64,000 bases of DNA from Acidovorax sp. FJL06. GTDB taxonomy: Bacteria > Pseudomonadota > Gammaproteobacteria > Burkholderiales > Burkholderiaceae_C. This document shows, piece by piece, positions 26,788 to 36,013 of the stretch. The notes under the pieces were generated by a model. That model saw nothing but the letters and a program-made list of their open reading frames with translations. It ran no database searches and had not been told where the DNA came from. Positions within the stretch are counted from its first letter, which is position 1, and the number at the start of each line of letters is the position of its first letter. Both the position numbers and the translations under genes were made by a program. The DNA is taken from NCBI RefSeq assembly GCF_003852545.1, contig NZ_QAJR01000009.1:1-64000 (forward strand). Direction: 5' to 3'.

Positions 26788-28425
26788 ATGAACTTCAGCC
26801 AACTGAAAATCGCCACCCGCCTGTCGCTGCTGCTGGCCGCGCTGTGCCTGCTCACCACCGTGATCGGCAGCGTGGGCCTGGCAGGCATGCAGCGCGCCAA
26901 CGCCGGACTGAACACGGTCTACCAGGACCGCGTGATACCGCTCAAGCAGATCAAGCTGGTGTCGGATGCCTACGCCGTCAACGTGGTGGACACGGCGCAC
27001 AAGGTGCGCGATGGCGCCCTCACGTCCCAGCAAGGCCTCGACTCCATCGGGCGGGCGAAGAAGGAGATCAGCGACAACTGGAGCGCCTACCTGGCCACCG
27101 AACTGGTGCCGGACGAGGTGCGGCTGGCCGCGCGCTTCAAGGAGCTGCAGCCCCGGGCCGATGGCGCCGTGCGCGTACTGGAAGGCCTGATCGGCAGCAA
27201 GGACCAGGCCGGCCTCACCGCCTATGCGGCGAAAGAGATGTACCCCGCGCTCGACCCCTTGCAGGATGTGCTGGGGGCCCTGGTGCAGGTGCAGCTTGAC
27301 ACCGCCCGCATGGCCTACGAGCAGGCGGTGGAGTCCTATGCCAGAACCCGGATGTTCGTGGCCCTGGCCATCGCGGCCGGTGTGCTGTTCGCCCTGGGCT
27401 TTGGCTACCTGGTGGCGCGCAGCATCATCGGCCAGCTGGGCACCGAGCCCGGCACCGCCGCCGCGCTGGCGCGCAGCGTGGCCCACGGCGACCTCACGGT
27501 GGCCATCCACCTCAAGCCCGGCGACACCACCAGCCTGATGGCACAGCTCAAGCGCATGCAGGACAGCCTGGCCGCCATGGTGGCCATGGTGCACCAAAGC
27601 TCGGTCAGCGTGGCCAGCGCCTCGGAGCAGATTGCCCAGGGCAATCACGACCTGTCTTCACGCACCGAGGAGCAGGCCAGCGCACTGGAGGAAACCGCCG
27701 CGTCCATGGAACAGCTCCATGCCACCGTGCGCCAAAACGCCGACAGCTCCCGCCAGGCCAACCAGCTGGCGCAAAGCGCCACCACCATCGCCATGCAGGG
27801 CGGGGCCGCAGTCGCCGACGTGGTGCGCACCATGAAGGACATCAATGACAGCAGCAGCAAGATCACCGAGATCATCGGCGTGATCGACTCCATCGCCTTC
27901 CAGACCAACATCCTCGCGCTCAATGCCGCCGTCGAGGCCGCCCGCGCCGGGGAGCAAGGGCGGGGCTTCGCCGTGGTGGCCACCGAGGTGCGCGTGCTGG
28001 CCAGCCGATCGGCGGCGGCCTCGCGCGAGATCAAGGGCCTGATCGGCGCCAGCGTGGAGCGCGTGGAAGCGGGCTCTGCCCTGGTGGACCGCGCCGGCCA
28101 GACCATGGGCGAGGTGGTCGCCTCCATCCGCCGCGTGACCGACATCATGGGCGAGATCAGCGCCGCCAGCACCGAGCAGAGTGCGGGGGTGGACCAGATC
28201 AACGAGGCCGTCTCCCAGATGGACCATGCCACCCAGCAGAACGCCGCCCTGGTCGAGGAAATGGCCGCCGCCGCCGCCAGCCTGAACCAGCAGGCCGGGG
28301 AGCTGGTGGACACCGTGGCCACCTTCAAGCTGCCCGAGGTCTATGAGGACCGCCCGGCACTGCCCCACCAGCCACCACGCCGCCCCCTGCTGGGACACGG
28401 CAAGCATGCCTTGGTGGCCGGCTGA
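26788..28425 (+). CDS. Methyl-accepting chemotaxis protein
   Basis: 545-aa inner-membrane chemoreceptor. A first membrane helix (about 12-32), a periplasmic four-helix-bundle sensor (about 33-185) and a second membrane helix (about 190-212) lead to a HAMP region. The cytoplasmic signalling domain contains the near-invariant hairpin tip [20 protein letters not shown] and the following [12 protein letters not shown]. Glu/Gln-rich helices with methylation-type sites flank it. The C-terminus is Pro/His-rich and lacks a CheR pentapeptide. AGGAG sits 7 nt before the ATG. The ligand is unknown; this sensor class often binds small organic compounds. Confidence 0.95.
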   Translation: MNFSQLKIATRLSLLLAALCLLTTVIGSVGLAGMQRANAGLNTVYQDRVIPLKQIKLVSDAYAVNVVDTAHKVRDGALTSQQGLDSIGRAKKEISDNWSAYLATELVPDEVRLAARFKELQPRADGAVRVLEGLIGSKDQAGLTAYAAKEMYPALDPLQDVLGALVQVQLDTARMAYEQAVESYARTRMFVALAIAAGVLFALGFGYLVARSIIGQLGTEPGTAAALARSVAHGDLTVAIHLKPGDTTSLMAQLKRMQDSLAAMVAMVHQSSVSVASASEQIAQGNHDLSSRTEEQASALEETAASMEQLHATVRQNADSSRQANQLAQSATTIAMQGGAAVADVVRTMKDINDSSSKITEIIGVIDSIAFQTNILALNAAVEAARAGEQGRGFAVVATEVRVLASRSAAASREIKGLIGASVERVEAGSALVDRAGQTMGEVVASIRRVTDIMGEISAASTEQSAGVDQINEAVSQMDHATQQNAALVEEMAAAAASLNQQAGELVDTVATFKLPEVYEDRPALPHQPPRRPLLGHGKHALVAG

Positions 28426-28469
28426 CGGCCCCCGGCGCCGAGCCCTGGCGCCTCGTCCGGCCGCTGCCG

Positions 28470-29144
28470 CTACAGCGCCTTGCCCAGGCGCTCCAGCCGG
28501 GGCACCCACCCGCCCAGGATGTCGGCCGACACCAGCACGCGCTGTGCCTGGCCGATGAGCAGGTGGCGCGGCACAAAGCCGATGTAGCGGGAGTCGGCGC
28601 TGTTGTCGCGGTTGTCGCCCAGCACCAGGTACTGCCCCTCGGGCACGGTGACGGGGCCGAAGCTGCGGTGCGCGGTCACGCCCTGCAGCCATTGCACGCG
28701 CCGCTCATGGCCTTGCAAGTGTTCGGTCCAGCGGGTGGCGGGCACCTGGATGCTGCCCCATTCGACCAGGGTTTCGGTCACGGCCTCGGGGGCCTCGTAG
28801 CGCGCGGCTTCGCCGTTGAGGTACAGCACCTCGTCGCGCATCTCCACGGTGTCGCCGGGCAGGGCCGCGATGCGCTTGATGAGCCGCGTGCCGTCCAGCG
28901 GCGAAGAAAAGGTGACCACGTCGCCCCGCTCGGGCTCGCCCAGGCGCGCCAGCACCCGGTCGGTGAGCGGCAGCTTGAGGTCATAGGCCAGGCGGTTGAC
29001 AAACACCACGTCCCCTTCGAGCAGCGTGGGCCGCATCGAGCCTGAGGGGATGGGATTCCAGTCGGCCACCGCTGTGCGAAAGAGGCCAAAGCACAGCAGC
29101 AGCACGAGGAACCCACGGTTCGATTTGATCCATTTCAGCAGCAT
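28470..29144 (-). CDS. Signal peptidase I family protein (S26)
   Basis: 224-aa membrane-anchored serine protease. An N-terminal membrane segment (about residues 10-26) is followed by the catalytic serine motif IPSGSMRPT (Ser36). The general-base lysine lies in RLIKRIAALPGD (Lys90) and the box E-type motif is LVLGDNRDNSADSRY. Only one membrane segment is evident, as in short Gram-positive-like enzymes, whereas E. coli LepB has two and is longer. It may be a second signal peptidase rather than the main LepB. The ATG at 29144 starts just before the hydrophobic segment. Convergent with the chemoreceptor gene. Confidence 0.9.
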   Translation of the reverse strand: MLLKWIKSNRGFLVLLLCFGLFRTAVADWNPIPSGSMRPTLLEGDVVFVNRLAYDLKLPLTDRVLARLGEPERGDVVTFSSPLDGTRLIKRIAALPGDTVEMRDEVLYLNGEAARYEAPEAVTETLVEWGSIQVPATRWTEHLQGHERRVQWLQGVTAHRSFGPVTVPEGQYLVLGDNRDNSADSRYIGFVPRHLLIGQAQRVLVSADILGGWVPRLERLGKAL

Positions 29145-29362
29145 GTCAGCACACTCCAAGACGCTCCACAGCAAGCGCCCCTTGCTCGGATGCGCCACCG
29201 GCCTCTTGGTTCCGCGGCGTTTGGCGACCCGCACCACCGCCAGGCCCCCACAAAGCGGCCGCATCAGTGCCCAAGGCCCACCGCAGCGACCTCCACGCCC
29301 GCAGCGCGGGCAGCCCGCACCAGCGCCCCCGTGGAGCTGGCTGTGCCAGGCCACAGGGTGCG

Positions 29363-29400
29363 CACCCCTCCGGGGGAAGCGGCGCAGCCGCTCAGGGGGG
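29363..29400. repeat. CCCCCTGAG repeat supplying the xerC stop codon
   Basis: In the xerC sense: CCCCCCTGAGCGGCTGCGCCG, then CTTCCCCCGGAGGGG. The TGA inside CCCCTGAG is the xerC stop. Related to 20934-20979 and 37692-37740. Confidence 0.7.
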
Positions 29401-30360
29401 CTTGCGCCGTGCCCGGGGGTGGGCCGCGTCGTACACCTTGGCCAGGTGCTGGAAATCGAGCCGCGTATAGACCTGCGTGGTCGTGATGTTGGCGTGCCCC
29501 AGCAGCTCCTGCACCGCACGCAGGTCGCCGCTGCTTTGCAGCAGGTGGCTGGCGAACGAATGGCGCAGCATGTGCGGGTGCACGGGCGTGGTCAGCCCGG
29601 CCTGCTGGCTGCGCTGGCGCAGGCGCAGCCAGATCGACTGCGCCGTGAGCCGCTTGCCACGCTGGCCCACGAACAGCGCGGCATCCAGCCGCGCCGAGCC
29701 CTCGCCGCCAAATGGCGCGGCCCGCAGCTGCAGCCAGGCCTGCAGCGCCTCGGTGGCGGCGCGGCCCACGGGCACGCTGCGGCGCTTGCTGCCCTTGCCG
29801 AACACATGGGCCTCGCCCGCCTGCAGGTCCACCCAGCCCCGGCCCAGGCGCTGGGTGTCGGCACTGGGGATGGCGTCCAGCCCCGCCAGCTCGCCCACGC
29901 GCAGGCCGCAGCCGTACAGCAGCTCGACCATGGCCGCGTCGCGCGCCTCCAGCCAGGGGTCGGCGCCGGTGTTGTCAAACTCGGCCAGGCGCACGGCATC
30001 GTCCACGCCCAGGGCCTTGGGCAGGGGCTTGGGGGCCTTGGGGGCGCGCACGTCCTGCACGGGGTTGTGGGGAATCAGCCCCTGCCGCCCGGCCCAGGTA
30101 AAAAAGCCGCGCCAGCCCGACAGGATGAGCGCAATGCCCCGCCCGCTGCGCCCCGCACTGTGCATCTGCGCCACAAAGCGGCGGATGTGGGCGCTGGTGA
30201 GCTGCAGCAGCGGCACGTTCACCCCCGCCGCCAGCTGCGCGAGCCGGTCCAGGTCCAGGGTGTAGAGCGTGAGCGTGCGCGCGGCCAGCCGCTTTTCGAC
30301 GCGCACATGCTCCAGGTAGCGCAGCACCTGCGGGTCCGGGGCAGAAGGCGTTGCAGACAT
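29392..30360 (-). CDS. xerC: Site-specific tyrosine recombinase XerC
   Basis: 322-aa recombinase that with XerD resolves chromosome dimers at dif. The N-terminal SAM-like core-binding domain covers ~1-110. The catalytic domain holds the first Arg in GCGLRVGEL, the His-x-x-Arg box HPHMLRHSFASH, the His in LLGHANITTTQ and the nucleophile Tyr in VYTRLD. Position beside DUF484 and dapF is the usual xerC locus, which argues against a phage integrase. The C-terminal residues RARRKPP and the stop are encoded by a dispersed repeat. No dif-like site was found in the window. Confidence 0.95.
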   Translation of the reverse strand: MSATPSAPDPQVLRYLEHVRVEKRLAARTLTLYTLDLDRLAQLAAGVNVPLLQLTSAHIRRFVAQMHSAGRSGRGIALILSGWRGFFTWAGRQGLIPHNPVQDVRAPKAPKPLPKALGVDDAVRLAEFDNTGADPWLEARDAAMVELLYGCGLRVGELAGLDAIPSADTQRLGRGWVDLQAGEAHVFGKGSKRRSVPVGRAATEALQAWLQLRAAPFGGEGSARLDAALFVGQRGKRLTAQSIWLRLRQRSQQAGLTTPVHPHMLRHSFASHLLQSSGDLRAVQELLGHANITTTQVYTRLDFQHLAKVYDAAHPRARRKPP

Positions 30361-30409
30361 GGGTGCCGTGGAAGAGCCGCCGCCGGGTTCTGCGCGCTGC
30401 GGGACGGTG

Positions 30410-31102
30410 CTACCTCAAACGCAGCAGCGCCGCACTGGCCAGCTCGGCCATGCGCGACAGGAAGTCGGTGCCCATGGTGGCGTCAAACCGCTGCGGGTCG
30501 TGCGAACCCAGCACCAGCAGGCCAAACGCGGGCGTGGCGCTGTCGATGGCGCCCGCGCGCAGCGGCAGCAGGGCCAGCGACTGGGCGGGCTCGCCCGCCC
30601 CGTGCGCCAGCCAGCCTGCGGGCTCGAAGCCCAGGTTGGGGCCGCAGAAGGGCATGGTCAGCGACGAGGCAAACGCGCGCGCATCGTCGCTCGCGCCCTG
30701 GGTGAAGTCGGCATCGATGTAGGGGCCGGCCACGTCCCACACGCGCACGGCGGCCTGGGGCACGTCAAACAGGGTGCGCACGCCATCCACCACGGCCTGG
30801 GGCAGGTCGAACGGGTCCTTCACCCGCAGCAGCTCCCCGGTCCACTGGTGCACCTTGTGGGCGATGGCGGTGTTCTCGTTGCTGTTGCGCACCATTTCCA
30901 TGATGCGCTGCTCCAGGCCCTTGATCTTCTCGCGCAGCATCTCGGCCTGGCGCTCCTGCAGGCTCACGGCGCGCGCGCCATGGGGGCTGGTGATCTGCAC
31001 GCTGGCCAGCACTTCGGCGTGGCGCTCGAAGAAGCCGGGGGTGTTGGTCAGAAACTGGGCGATGTCGTCTTCGGTGATCGGTGGGATGTGGGAGGTCGTC
31101 AT
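30410..31102 (-). CDS. DUF484 family protein
   Basis: 230-aa cytoplasmic protein. The N-terminus [20 protein letters not shown] matches the DUF484 start; a coiled coil ([20 protein letters not shown], about 53-72) and a GAF-like C-terminal region follow. It is regularly encoded between dapF and xerC, as here. Its biochemical role is not established. The ATG at 31102 overlaps the dapF stop by 4 nt, so it is translationally coupled to dapF. No unusual features. Confidence 0.93.
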   Translation of the reverse strand: MTTSHIPPITEDDIAQFLTNTPGFFERHAEVLASVQITSPHGARAVSLQERQAEMLREKIKGLEQRIMEMVRNSNENTAIAHKVHQWTGELLRVKDPFDLPQAVVDGVRTLFDVPQAAVRVWDVAGPYIDADFTQGASDDARAFASSLTMPFCGPNLGFEPAGWLAHGAGEPAQSLALLPLRAGAIDSATPAFGLLVLGSHDPQRFDATMGTDFLSRMAELASAALLRLR

Positions 31103-31980
31103 ACGAGGGTGTCAGGAATGTCGATCTGGCCTTCGAACACCGTGGTGGCGGGGCCGGTCATGAAAACGGAATCGGCCTCCTGGCCGCTCCAGGCAATGGT
31201 GAGGCGCCCGCCGCGCGTGTCCACATGTACCTCGGGGTCGAGCAGACCCAGGCGGATGCCCGAGGCCACGGCGGCACAGGCGCCGGTGCCGCAGGCCAGG
31301 GTCTCGCCCGCGCCACGCTCGAACACACGCAGGCGCACATGGCGGCGGTCCACGATCTGCAGGTAGCCCGCATTCACGCGCTGCGGAAAACGCGCATGGC
31401 GCTCGATCAGCGGGCCGGTCTGCGCCACGGGCGCGGTGTCCACGTTGTCCACCAGTTGCACGGCATGCGGGTTGCCCATGGAGGCCACCGCTACCAAAAC
31501 AGGAGCTGTTTGCGCTTGCCCATCCAGCGCAAGAGGCCATTTTTGCCCTGAACCCTGGGCCACGGGCGTGAGGCCCGCCGCATCGAACGGCACCTTGGCG
31601 GGGTCGAACTCCGGGCGGCCCATGTCCACGGTGACCCGGCCATCGCCCGTGAGGCGGGGCGCGATCACGCCGCTTTGGGTCTGCACGCGGATCTGGTCCT
31701 TGCCCGTGAGGCCCTTGTCGTGCACAAAGCGCGCAAAGCAGCGCGCGCCGTTGCCGCACTGCTCCACCTCGCCGCCGTCGGCGTTGTGGATCACGTATTC
31801 AAAATCGATGCCCTCGGCCGGGGAGGGGCGCACGGTGAGGATCTGGTCGGCCCCCACGCCAAAGTGGCGGTCGGCCAGGAAGCGGTACTGCGCCGCAGTC
31901 AGCCCCAGGGGCCCCAAGGTTTCGTCGAGCACCACGAAATCGTTGCCCGCGCCTTGCATTTTGGTGAAGCGAATCTGCAT
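31099..31980 (-). CDS. dapF: Diaminopimelate epimerase
   Basis: 293-aa cofactor-independent racemase converting LL- to meso-diaminopimelate, used for lysine and by MurE for peptidoglycan. The start [20 protein letters not shown], the first active-site cysteine in [11 protein letters not shown] and the second in [10 protein letters not shown] are intact. Residues about 145-164 ([19 protein letters not shown] region) are encoded by a copy of the ~50-bp dispersed repeat. They fall in a surface segment where I would expect fewer residues, just before SMGNPHAVQ. The enzyme otherwise looks functional. It is the first gene of dapF-DUF484-xerC. Confidence 0.97.
   Translation of the reverse strand: MQIRFTKMQGAGNDFVVLDETLGPLGLTAAQYRFLADRHFGVGADQILTVRPSPAEGIDFEYVIHNADGGEVEQCGNGARCFARFVHDKGLTGKDQIRVQTQSGVIAPRLTGDGRVTVDMGRPEFDPAKVPFDAAGLTPVAQGSGQKWPLALDGQAQTAPVLVAVASMGNPHAVQLVDNVDTAPVAQTGPLIERHARFPQRVNAGYLQIVDRRHVRLRVFERGAGETLACGTGACAAVASGIRLGLLDPEVHVDTRGGRLTIAWSGQEADSVFMTGPATTVFEGQIDIPDTLV
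31490..31547. repeat. ~50-bp palindromic element inside dapF
   Basis: Plus strand: GCTACCAAAACAGGAGCTGT, TTGCGCTTG, a short loop, then AGCGCAAGAGGCCATTTTTG. It has both arms of the element and is opposite in orientation to the gene. The reading frame is kept. Confidence 0.75.
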
Positions 31981-32073
31981 GGGAAGGGATTATGGCCCCG
32001 GCCCTGCGCCAAACCGCGCGCGGGCGTAGGCTTCGCAACTCCCTTCGTCCCCCCGGCTTTTCAGGAACCGCGC

Positions 32074-32778
32074 ATGACCGATCTTTCCGCTTTTGCCATC
32101 ACCCACAAATGGCCCGCCGAGCACCCCGACCGCCTGCAGCTGTATTCGCTGCCCACGCCCAACGGCGTGAAGGTGTCGATTGCGCTCGAAGAGCTGGGCC
32201 TGCCCTACGAGCCCCACCTGGTGAGCTTCGAGACCCAGGACCAGACCTCGCCCGCATTCCTCTCGCTCAACCCCAACAACAAGATCCCGGCCATCCTCGA
32301 CCCGAACGGCCCCGGCGGCCAGCCGCTGGCGCTGTTCGAATCCGGCGCCATCCTGCTGTACCTGGCCGACAAGACCGGCCAGTTGGTCCCCCACGACGCC
32401 GCCGCGCGCTACGAGACCCTCCAGTGGGTGATGTGGCAGATGGGCGGCGTGGGCCCGATGTTCGGCCAGCTCGGTTTCTTCCACAAATTTGCCGGCAAGG
32501 ACTTTGACGACAAGCGCCCCCGCGACCGCTACGTGGCCGAATCGAAGCGCCTGCTCAAGGTGCTGGACGAGCGCCTTGCGGGCCGCACCTGGGTGATGGG
32601 CGACACCTACACCATTGCCGACATCGCCATCTGGCCCTGGGTGCGCAACCTGGTGGGCTTTTACGGCGCGGGCGAGCTGGTGGAGTTCAGCCAGTACCAG
32701 GAAGTGCAGCGCGTGCTCGCCGCCTTCGTGGCCCGCCCGGCCGTGGCCCGGGGGCTGGCGATTCCGGCACGGGCTTGA
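32074..32778 (+). CDS. Glutathione S-transferase family protein, YfcG-like
   Basis: 234-aa cytoplasmic thioredoxin-fold protein. Residues 20-105 form the N-terminal domain with SLPTPNGVKVSIALEELGLP, NPNNKIPAILDPNG and LFESGAILLYLADKTGQLV. Those phrases match YfcG/YghU disulfide-bond oxidoreductases of the nu class. The C-terminal helical domain contains QMGGVGPMFGQLGFF and ADIAIWPWV. Such enzymes use two glutathiones to reduce disulfides rather than conjugate xenobiotics. The ATG at 32074 is the first Met of the family match. Divergent from dapF across a 93-bp gap. Confidence 0.88.
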   Translation: MTDLSAFAITHKWPAEHPDRLQLYSLPTPNGVKVSIALEELGLPYEPHLVSFETQDQTSPAFLSLNPNNKIPAILDPNGPGGQPLALFESGAILLYLADKTGQLVPHDAAARYETLQWVMWQMGGVGPMFGQLGFFHKFAGKDFDDKRPRDRYVAESKRLLKVLDERLAGRTWVMGDTYTIADIAIWPWVRNLVGFYGAGELVEFSQYQEVQRVLAAFVARPAVARGLAIPARA

Positions 32779-32885
32779 CCTGGGGCAATTTCTCACGCGC
32801 CTTTGATGTCGATCAGGCCCGCAGGCCGGATGGCAGGCCGCCCCGCACCTACGATGGGCCTCCTCAAAAAAACAGGGAGTACCCC

Positions 32886-33083
32886 ATGGGATTGACCGTA
32901 GACGTTCTGGATGACCTGGACACCCACAACCTGCAGGCCGCCGCGCGCGCAGCGCTGCAGGAGAACAACGCGATCGCGCTGATCGAACTGCTGGAGATGC
33001 TCTGGAGCTGCGAGGTGGAGGGCGCCAACGCCGTCATCGACGCCGTGCTGCAGCGCCTGCAGCAGCTGCGCGCGCTGCGCTGA
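32886..33083 (+). CDS. 65-aa acidic small protein of unknown function
   Basis: Starts MGLTVDVLDDLDTHNLQAAA with GGGAG before the ATG. It is helical and acidic, with a leucine-rich end (VIDAVLQRLQQLRALR). No cysteine pair, signal peptide or membrane segment. A stem-loop (33072-33091, GCGCTGCG) spans the stop codon. It follows the glutathione transferase gene by 107 bp and is convergent with a LysR gene. I do not recognise the family; codon use and ribosome site make it likely real. Confidence 0.6.
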   Translation: MGLTVDVLDDLDTHNLQAAARAALQENNAIALIELLEMLWSCEVEGANAVIDAVLQRLQQLRALR

Positions 33084-33134
33084 CGCAGCGCCGTGCAGCA
33101 CGGGCAGGGCCTTCGGCAGAAGGGTGGGCCCGCC

Positions 33135-34007
33135 TCAACCCCCTGACACCATCCGCACGAATTCCGGCACCACACCGATGGCATCGTCACGCCGCTGCAC
33201 AGCATGCACGTCGGCGCGCGGCGCCTTGGCGCCCAGGGGCTTGAACACCACGCGCTGAGCGAACAGCGCACCGAGCGAAGACGGCACCAGGGCCACGCCC
33301 AGGCCCGCAGCCACCAGGCTGAGCACGGCGGCCAGCTCCACCGTCGTCTGCGCCACCCGGGGCGCAAAGCCGGCCTGCACGCAGCACTGCACCATGTGCT
33401 CGGCGTGGGCCGACGAATCACGGCGCAGCATCACGAAGGGCTCGCTGCGCAGGTCTCCCAAGGCCAGCGCCTTGCGCCCCGCCAGCCGGTGGCCCGGCGC
33501 CAGGGCGGCCACCACAGGGTCGGGCCACAGCAGGGTGCTCGCGAGCCTGTCGTCGTTGACCGCCGTGCGCGCAATGCCCACGTCAATGCGCTTGTCGCGC
33601 AGGGCCGCCTGCTGCAGCGCGGGCTGCATCTCGTGCAGCACCACGTCCACCCCCGGGTGGCTCTGCCGGTAACGCGCCAGCGCCGCCGGAAACGGCCCCA
33701 GGAAATGCGAGCCCGACAGCCCCACCTCGATGCGCCCCGCCTGCCCCCGGCCGATGGCCGCCACGCGCTGGCGCGCCGCGTCCAGCCGCTCCAGCACCGC
33801 GCGCGCCTCCGCCAGAAAAGCCTGGCCCGCCAGCGTCAGCTCCACGCGCCGGCTGGTGCGCACAAACAGCTGGGCACCCAGCTCCTGCTCCAGCTGGGCA
33901 ATCTGCAGGCTCAGCGGCGGCTGCGAGACATGCAGGCGCTGGGCGGCGCGCGTGAAGCTCAGTTCTTCGGCCAGGGCGACAAAGTACCGCAGGTGCCGCA
34001 GCTCCAT
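33135..34007 (-). CDS. LysR-family transcriptional regulator (maleate cluster)
   Basis: 290-aa regulator. The N-terminal winged helix-turn-helix MELRHLRYFVALAEELSFTR with AAQRLHVSQPPLSLQIAQLE is classic LysR; the effector-binding domain runs from about 90 to the end. It is divergent from a periplasmic receptor and a maleate isomerase gene, so it probably activates them in response to maleate or a related acid. The 119-bp spacer is A/T-rich and contains TTGAT-N15-ATCAA. Normal length; no defects. Confidence 0.93.
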   Translation of the reverse strand: MELRHLRYFVALAEELSFTRAAQRLHVSQPPLSLQIAQLEQELGAQLFVRTSRRVELTLAGQAFLAEARAVLERLDAARQRVAAIGRGQAGRIEVGLSGSHFLGPFPAALARYRQSHPGVDVVLHEMQPALQQAALRDKRIDVGIARTAVNDDRLASTLLWPDPVVAALAPGHRLAGRKALALGDLRSEPFVMLRRDSSAHAEHMVQCCVQAGFAPRVAQTTVELAAVLSLVAAGLGVALVPSSLGALFAQRVVFKPLGAKAPRADVHAVQRRDDAIGVVPEFVRMVSGG

Positions 34008-34027
34008 GGTGATAACCCCTTGGGCAA

Positions 34028-34052
34028 TTGATATTTTTAAAGTCTAAATCAA
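34028..34052. promoter_or_regulatory. Candidate LysR-type operator
   Basis: TTGAT at 34028 and ATCAA at 34048-34052 form an interrupted dyad in an A/T-rich island between the divergent LysR and receptor genes. TATATT at 34062-34067 could be the receptor's -10. Candidate only. Confidence 0.4.
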
Positions 34053-34126
34053 GACAAACAATATATTGGACTGTTGCTTCTTCCGTTTCGACAATCGCTC
34101 CTGAACACCCCCCGATGGAGACAAAC

Positions 34127-35101
34127 ATGAAGATCCAACACCACCTGCCGGCCACCTTGCTCGCCCTCTCCGTGCTGGTGCCAGCACAGGCACCAGCGCA
34201 AGACAGCTACCCCAGCAAGGCCATCACGCTCACCGTGCCCAACCCGCCCGGCGGCGTGGTGGACACCTCGGCCCGGCTGCTCAACGAACCCCTGGCCCGC
34301 GTGCTCGGCCAGCCCGTGGTGGTCGACAACAAGGCCGGCGGCAGCGGCAACGTGGCCTATGGCGCCGTGGCCCGCGCCAAAGCCGACGGCTACAACCTGC
34401 TGATCTCCTACTCGGCCTACCACGTGGGCAACCCGGCGCTCTCGCCCGGCCTGCCTTGGGAGGCCAAGGACTTCGCCCCCGTCGCCCTGCTCACCACGGC
34501 CGCCAACGTGATCGCCGCCCACCCTTCGGTGCCGGCCAATACGCTCAAGGAGTTCATCGCCTACCTCAAGGCCAACCCGGGCAAGGTGAACTACGCATCG
34601 CAAGGCAACGGCTCGCTCTCGCACATCGGCACCGAGATCTTCAAGCAGCAGAGCGGCACCTTCATGACCCACATCCCCTACCGCGGCTCGGGCCCGGCCG
34701 TGGCCGATGTGCTGGCCGGCCAGGTGCAGGTGTTCATCACCACGCCGCCCTCCGTCATGCAGCATGTGGTCAGCGGCAGGCTCAAGGCCTTTGCGGTAAC
34801 CGGCGCCAAGCGCCACCCCGGCCTGCCCAACGTGCCCACGGTGGCCGAGGCCGGCATGCCGGACTTCAAGCTCGAAGCCTGGGTGGGGCTGTTCGCCCCC
34901 GCCGCCACGCCACCCGCCGTGGTCACCAGGCTCACAGCCGATGTGAAGAAAGCCCTGGAGCTGCCCGAAACCCGTCAGCGCGCCGATGCCGCCGGCGTCG
35001 AACTGCGCTACCAGCCGCCCGAGGCGCTGGGCCAGTTGGTCAAGACCGAGACGGCCTACTGGGCCAGAACCATCAAAGCTGCCGGCATCAAGGCGGACTG
35101 A
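34127..35101 (+). CDS. Tripartite tricarboxylate transporter receptor (Bug/TctC family)
   Basis: 324-aa periplasmic solute-binding protein. A signal peptide (residues 1-25, ending PAQAPAQ) precedes the mature start DSYPSKAITLTVPNPPGGVVD; VDTSARLLNEPLARVLGQPV and NVPTVAEAGMPDFKLEAWVG are family signatures. GGAG lies 7 nt before the ATG at 34127. No TctA/TctB membrane genes are nearby, which is common for Bug receptors. Next to maleate isomerase it may bind maleate or a similar dicarboxylate. The ligand is inferred. Confidence 0.92.
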   Translation: MKIQHHLPATLLALSVLVPAQAPAQDSYPSKAITLTVPNPPGGVVDTSARLLNEPLARVLGQPVVVDNKAGGSGNVAYGAVARAKADGYNLLISYSAYHVGNPALSPGLPWEAKDFAPVALLTTAANVIAAHPSVPANTLKEFIAYLKANPGKVNYASQGNGSLSHIGTEIFKQQSGTFMTHIPYRGSGPAVADVLAGQVQVFITTPPSVMQHVVSGRLKAFAVTGAKRHPGLPNVPTVAEAGMPDFKLEAWVGLFAPAATPPAVVTRLTADVKKALELPETRQRADAAGVELRYQPPEALGQLVKTETAYWARTIKAAGIKAD

Positions 35102-35190
35102 CCCGCCAAGGACTCCCCTGCGTGACCCCGTCCCCGGCGCCTCCAGCGCCGGGCAGGCAGCGCTTTGCCATTTTTTCCTGAAAGACCACC

Positions 35191-35943
35191 ATGCAACACA
35201 CCTACCGCATCGGGCAGATCGTGCCCAGCTCCAACACCACCATGGAGACCGAGATCCCCGCCATGCTGCGCGCCCGCGAGCAGATCCTGCCCGAGCGCTT
35301 CAGCTTCCACGCCAGCCGCATGCGCATGCAGAAAGTCACCCAGGAAGAGCTGGCCGCCATGGACCGCGACTCCGACCGCTGCGCGCTGGAGCTTTCGGAT
35401 GGAAAGATGGACGTGATGGGCTATGCCTGCCTAGTGGCCATCATGAGCATGGGCCTGGGCTACCACCGTGCCTCTGAAAAACGCCTGCGCGAGGTCACCG
35501 CGGCCAACGGCAAGCCTGCGCCCGTGGTGTCCAGCGCCGGCGCACTGATCGAAGGCCTCCAAGCCATGGGGGCAAAGAAGGTCTCGATACTCACGCCCTA
35601 CATGAAGCCCCTCACGCAGTTGGTGGTGGACTACATCGAGCACGAGGGCATTGCGGTGCACGACAGCCTGTCGCTGGAGATCCCCGACAACCTGCAGGTG
35701 GGCGCGCAGGACCCGGCCGCCCCCGCGCAGATCGTGCAGCGCCTGGACACGCGCGGCGTGGACGTGGTGGTGATCTCGGCCTGCGTGCAAATGCCCTCCC
35801 TGACATCGGTGCAGGTCGCCCAGGACCAGCTGGGCGTGCCCGTCGTTTCGGCCGCCGCGTGCACCACCTGGGCGATGCTCAAGCGCCTGGGGCTCGCCAC
35901 CCGCGTGCCCAACGCCGGAGCCCTGCTGTCCGGCGCGTATTGA
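35191..35943 (+). CDS. maiA: Maleate cis-trans isomerase
   Basis: 250-aa Asp/Glu-racemase-superfamily enzyme converting maleate to fumarate without a cofactor. The N-terminus YRIGQIVPSSNTTMETEIPA is characteristic of this family. The two catalytic cysteines fall at Cys80 (GYACLVAIMS) and Cys198 (ISACVQMPS), the same positions as in characterised maleate isomerases. It lies 90 bp after the Bug receptor gene on the same strand. This suggests uptake then isomerisation of maleate, as in nicotinate or maleate catabolism; no other nicotinate genes are present here. An arylmalonate decarboxylase-like role is less likely. Confidence 0.9.
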   Translation: MQHTYRIGQIVPSSNTTMETEIPAMLRAREQILPERFSFHASRMRMQKVTQEELAAMDRDSDRCALELSDGKMDVMGYACLVAIMSMGLGYHRASEKRLREVTAANGKPAPVVSSAGALIEGLQAMGAKKVSILTPYMKPLTQLVVDYIEHEGIAVHDSLSLEIPDNLQVGAQDPAAPAQIVQRLDTRGVDVVVISACVQMPSLTSVQVAQDQLGVPVVSAAACTTWAMLKRLGLATRVPNAGALLSGAY

Positions 35944-36013
35944 ACCTGGGGGGGGGAAGGCCCCGCACGAGGGCACCGCCGACAAGGTGCCGGGCAAATC
36001 CGATAATGGCCCG

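Noticed and set aside
28434-28452. Terminator between the chemoreceptor and the signal peptidase gene.
   Set aside because: A 6-bp GGCGCC hairpin exists but no T-tract follows on either strand.
29392-30360. XerC as a phage or integron integrase.
   Set aside because: It sits in the standard dapF-DUF484-xerC locus, with no att sites, cassettes or phage genes nearby.
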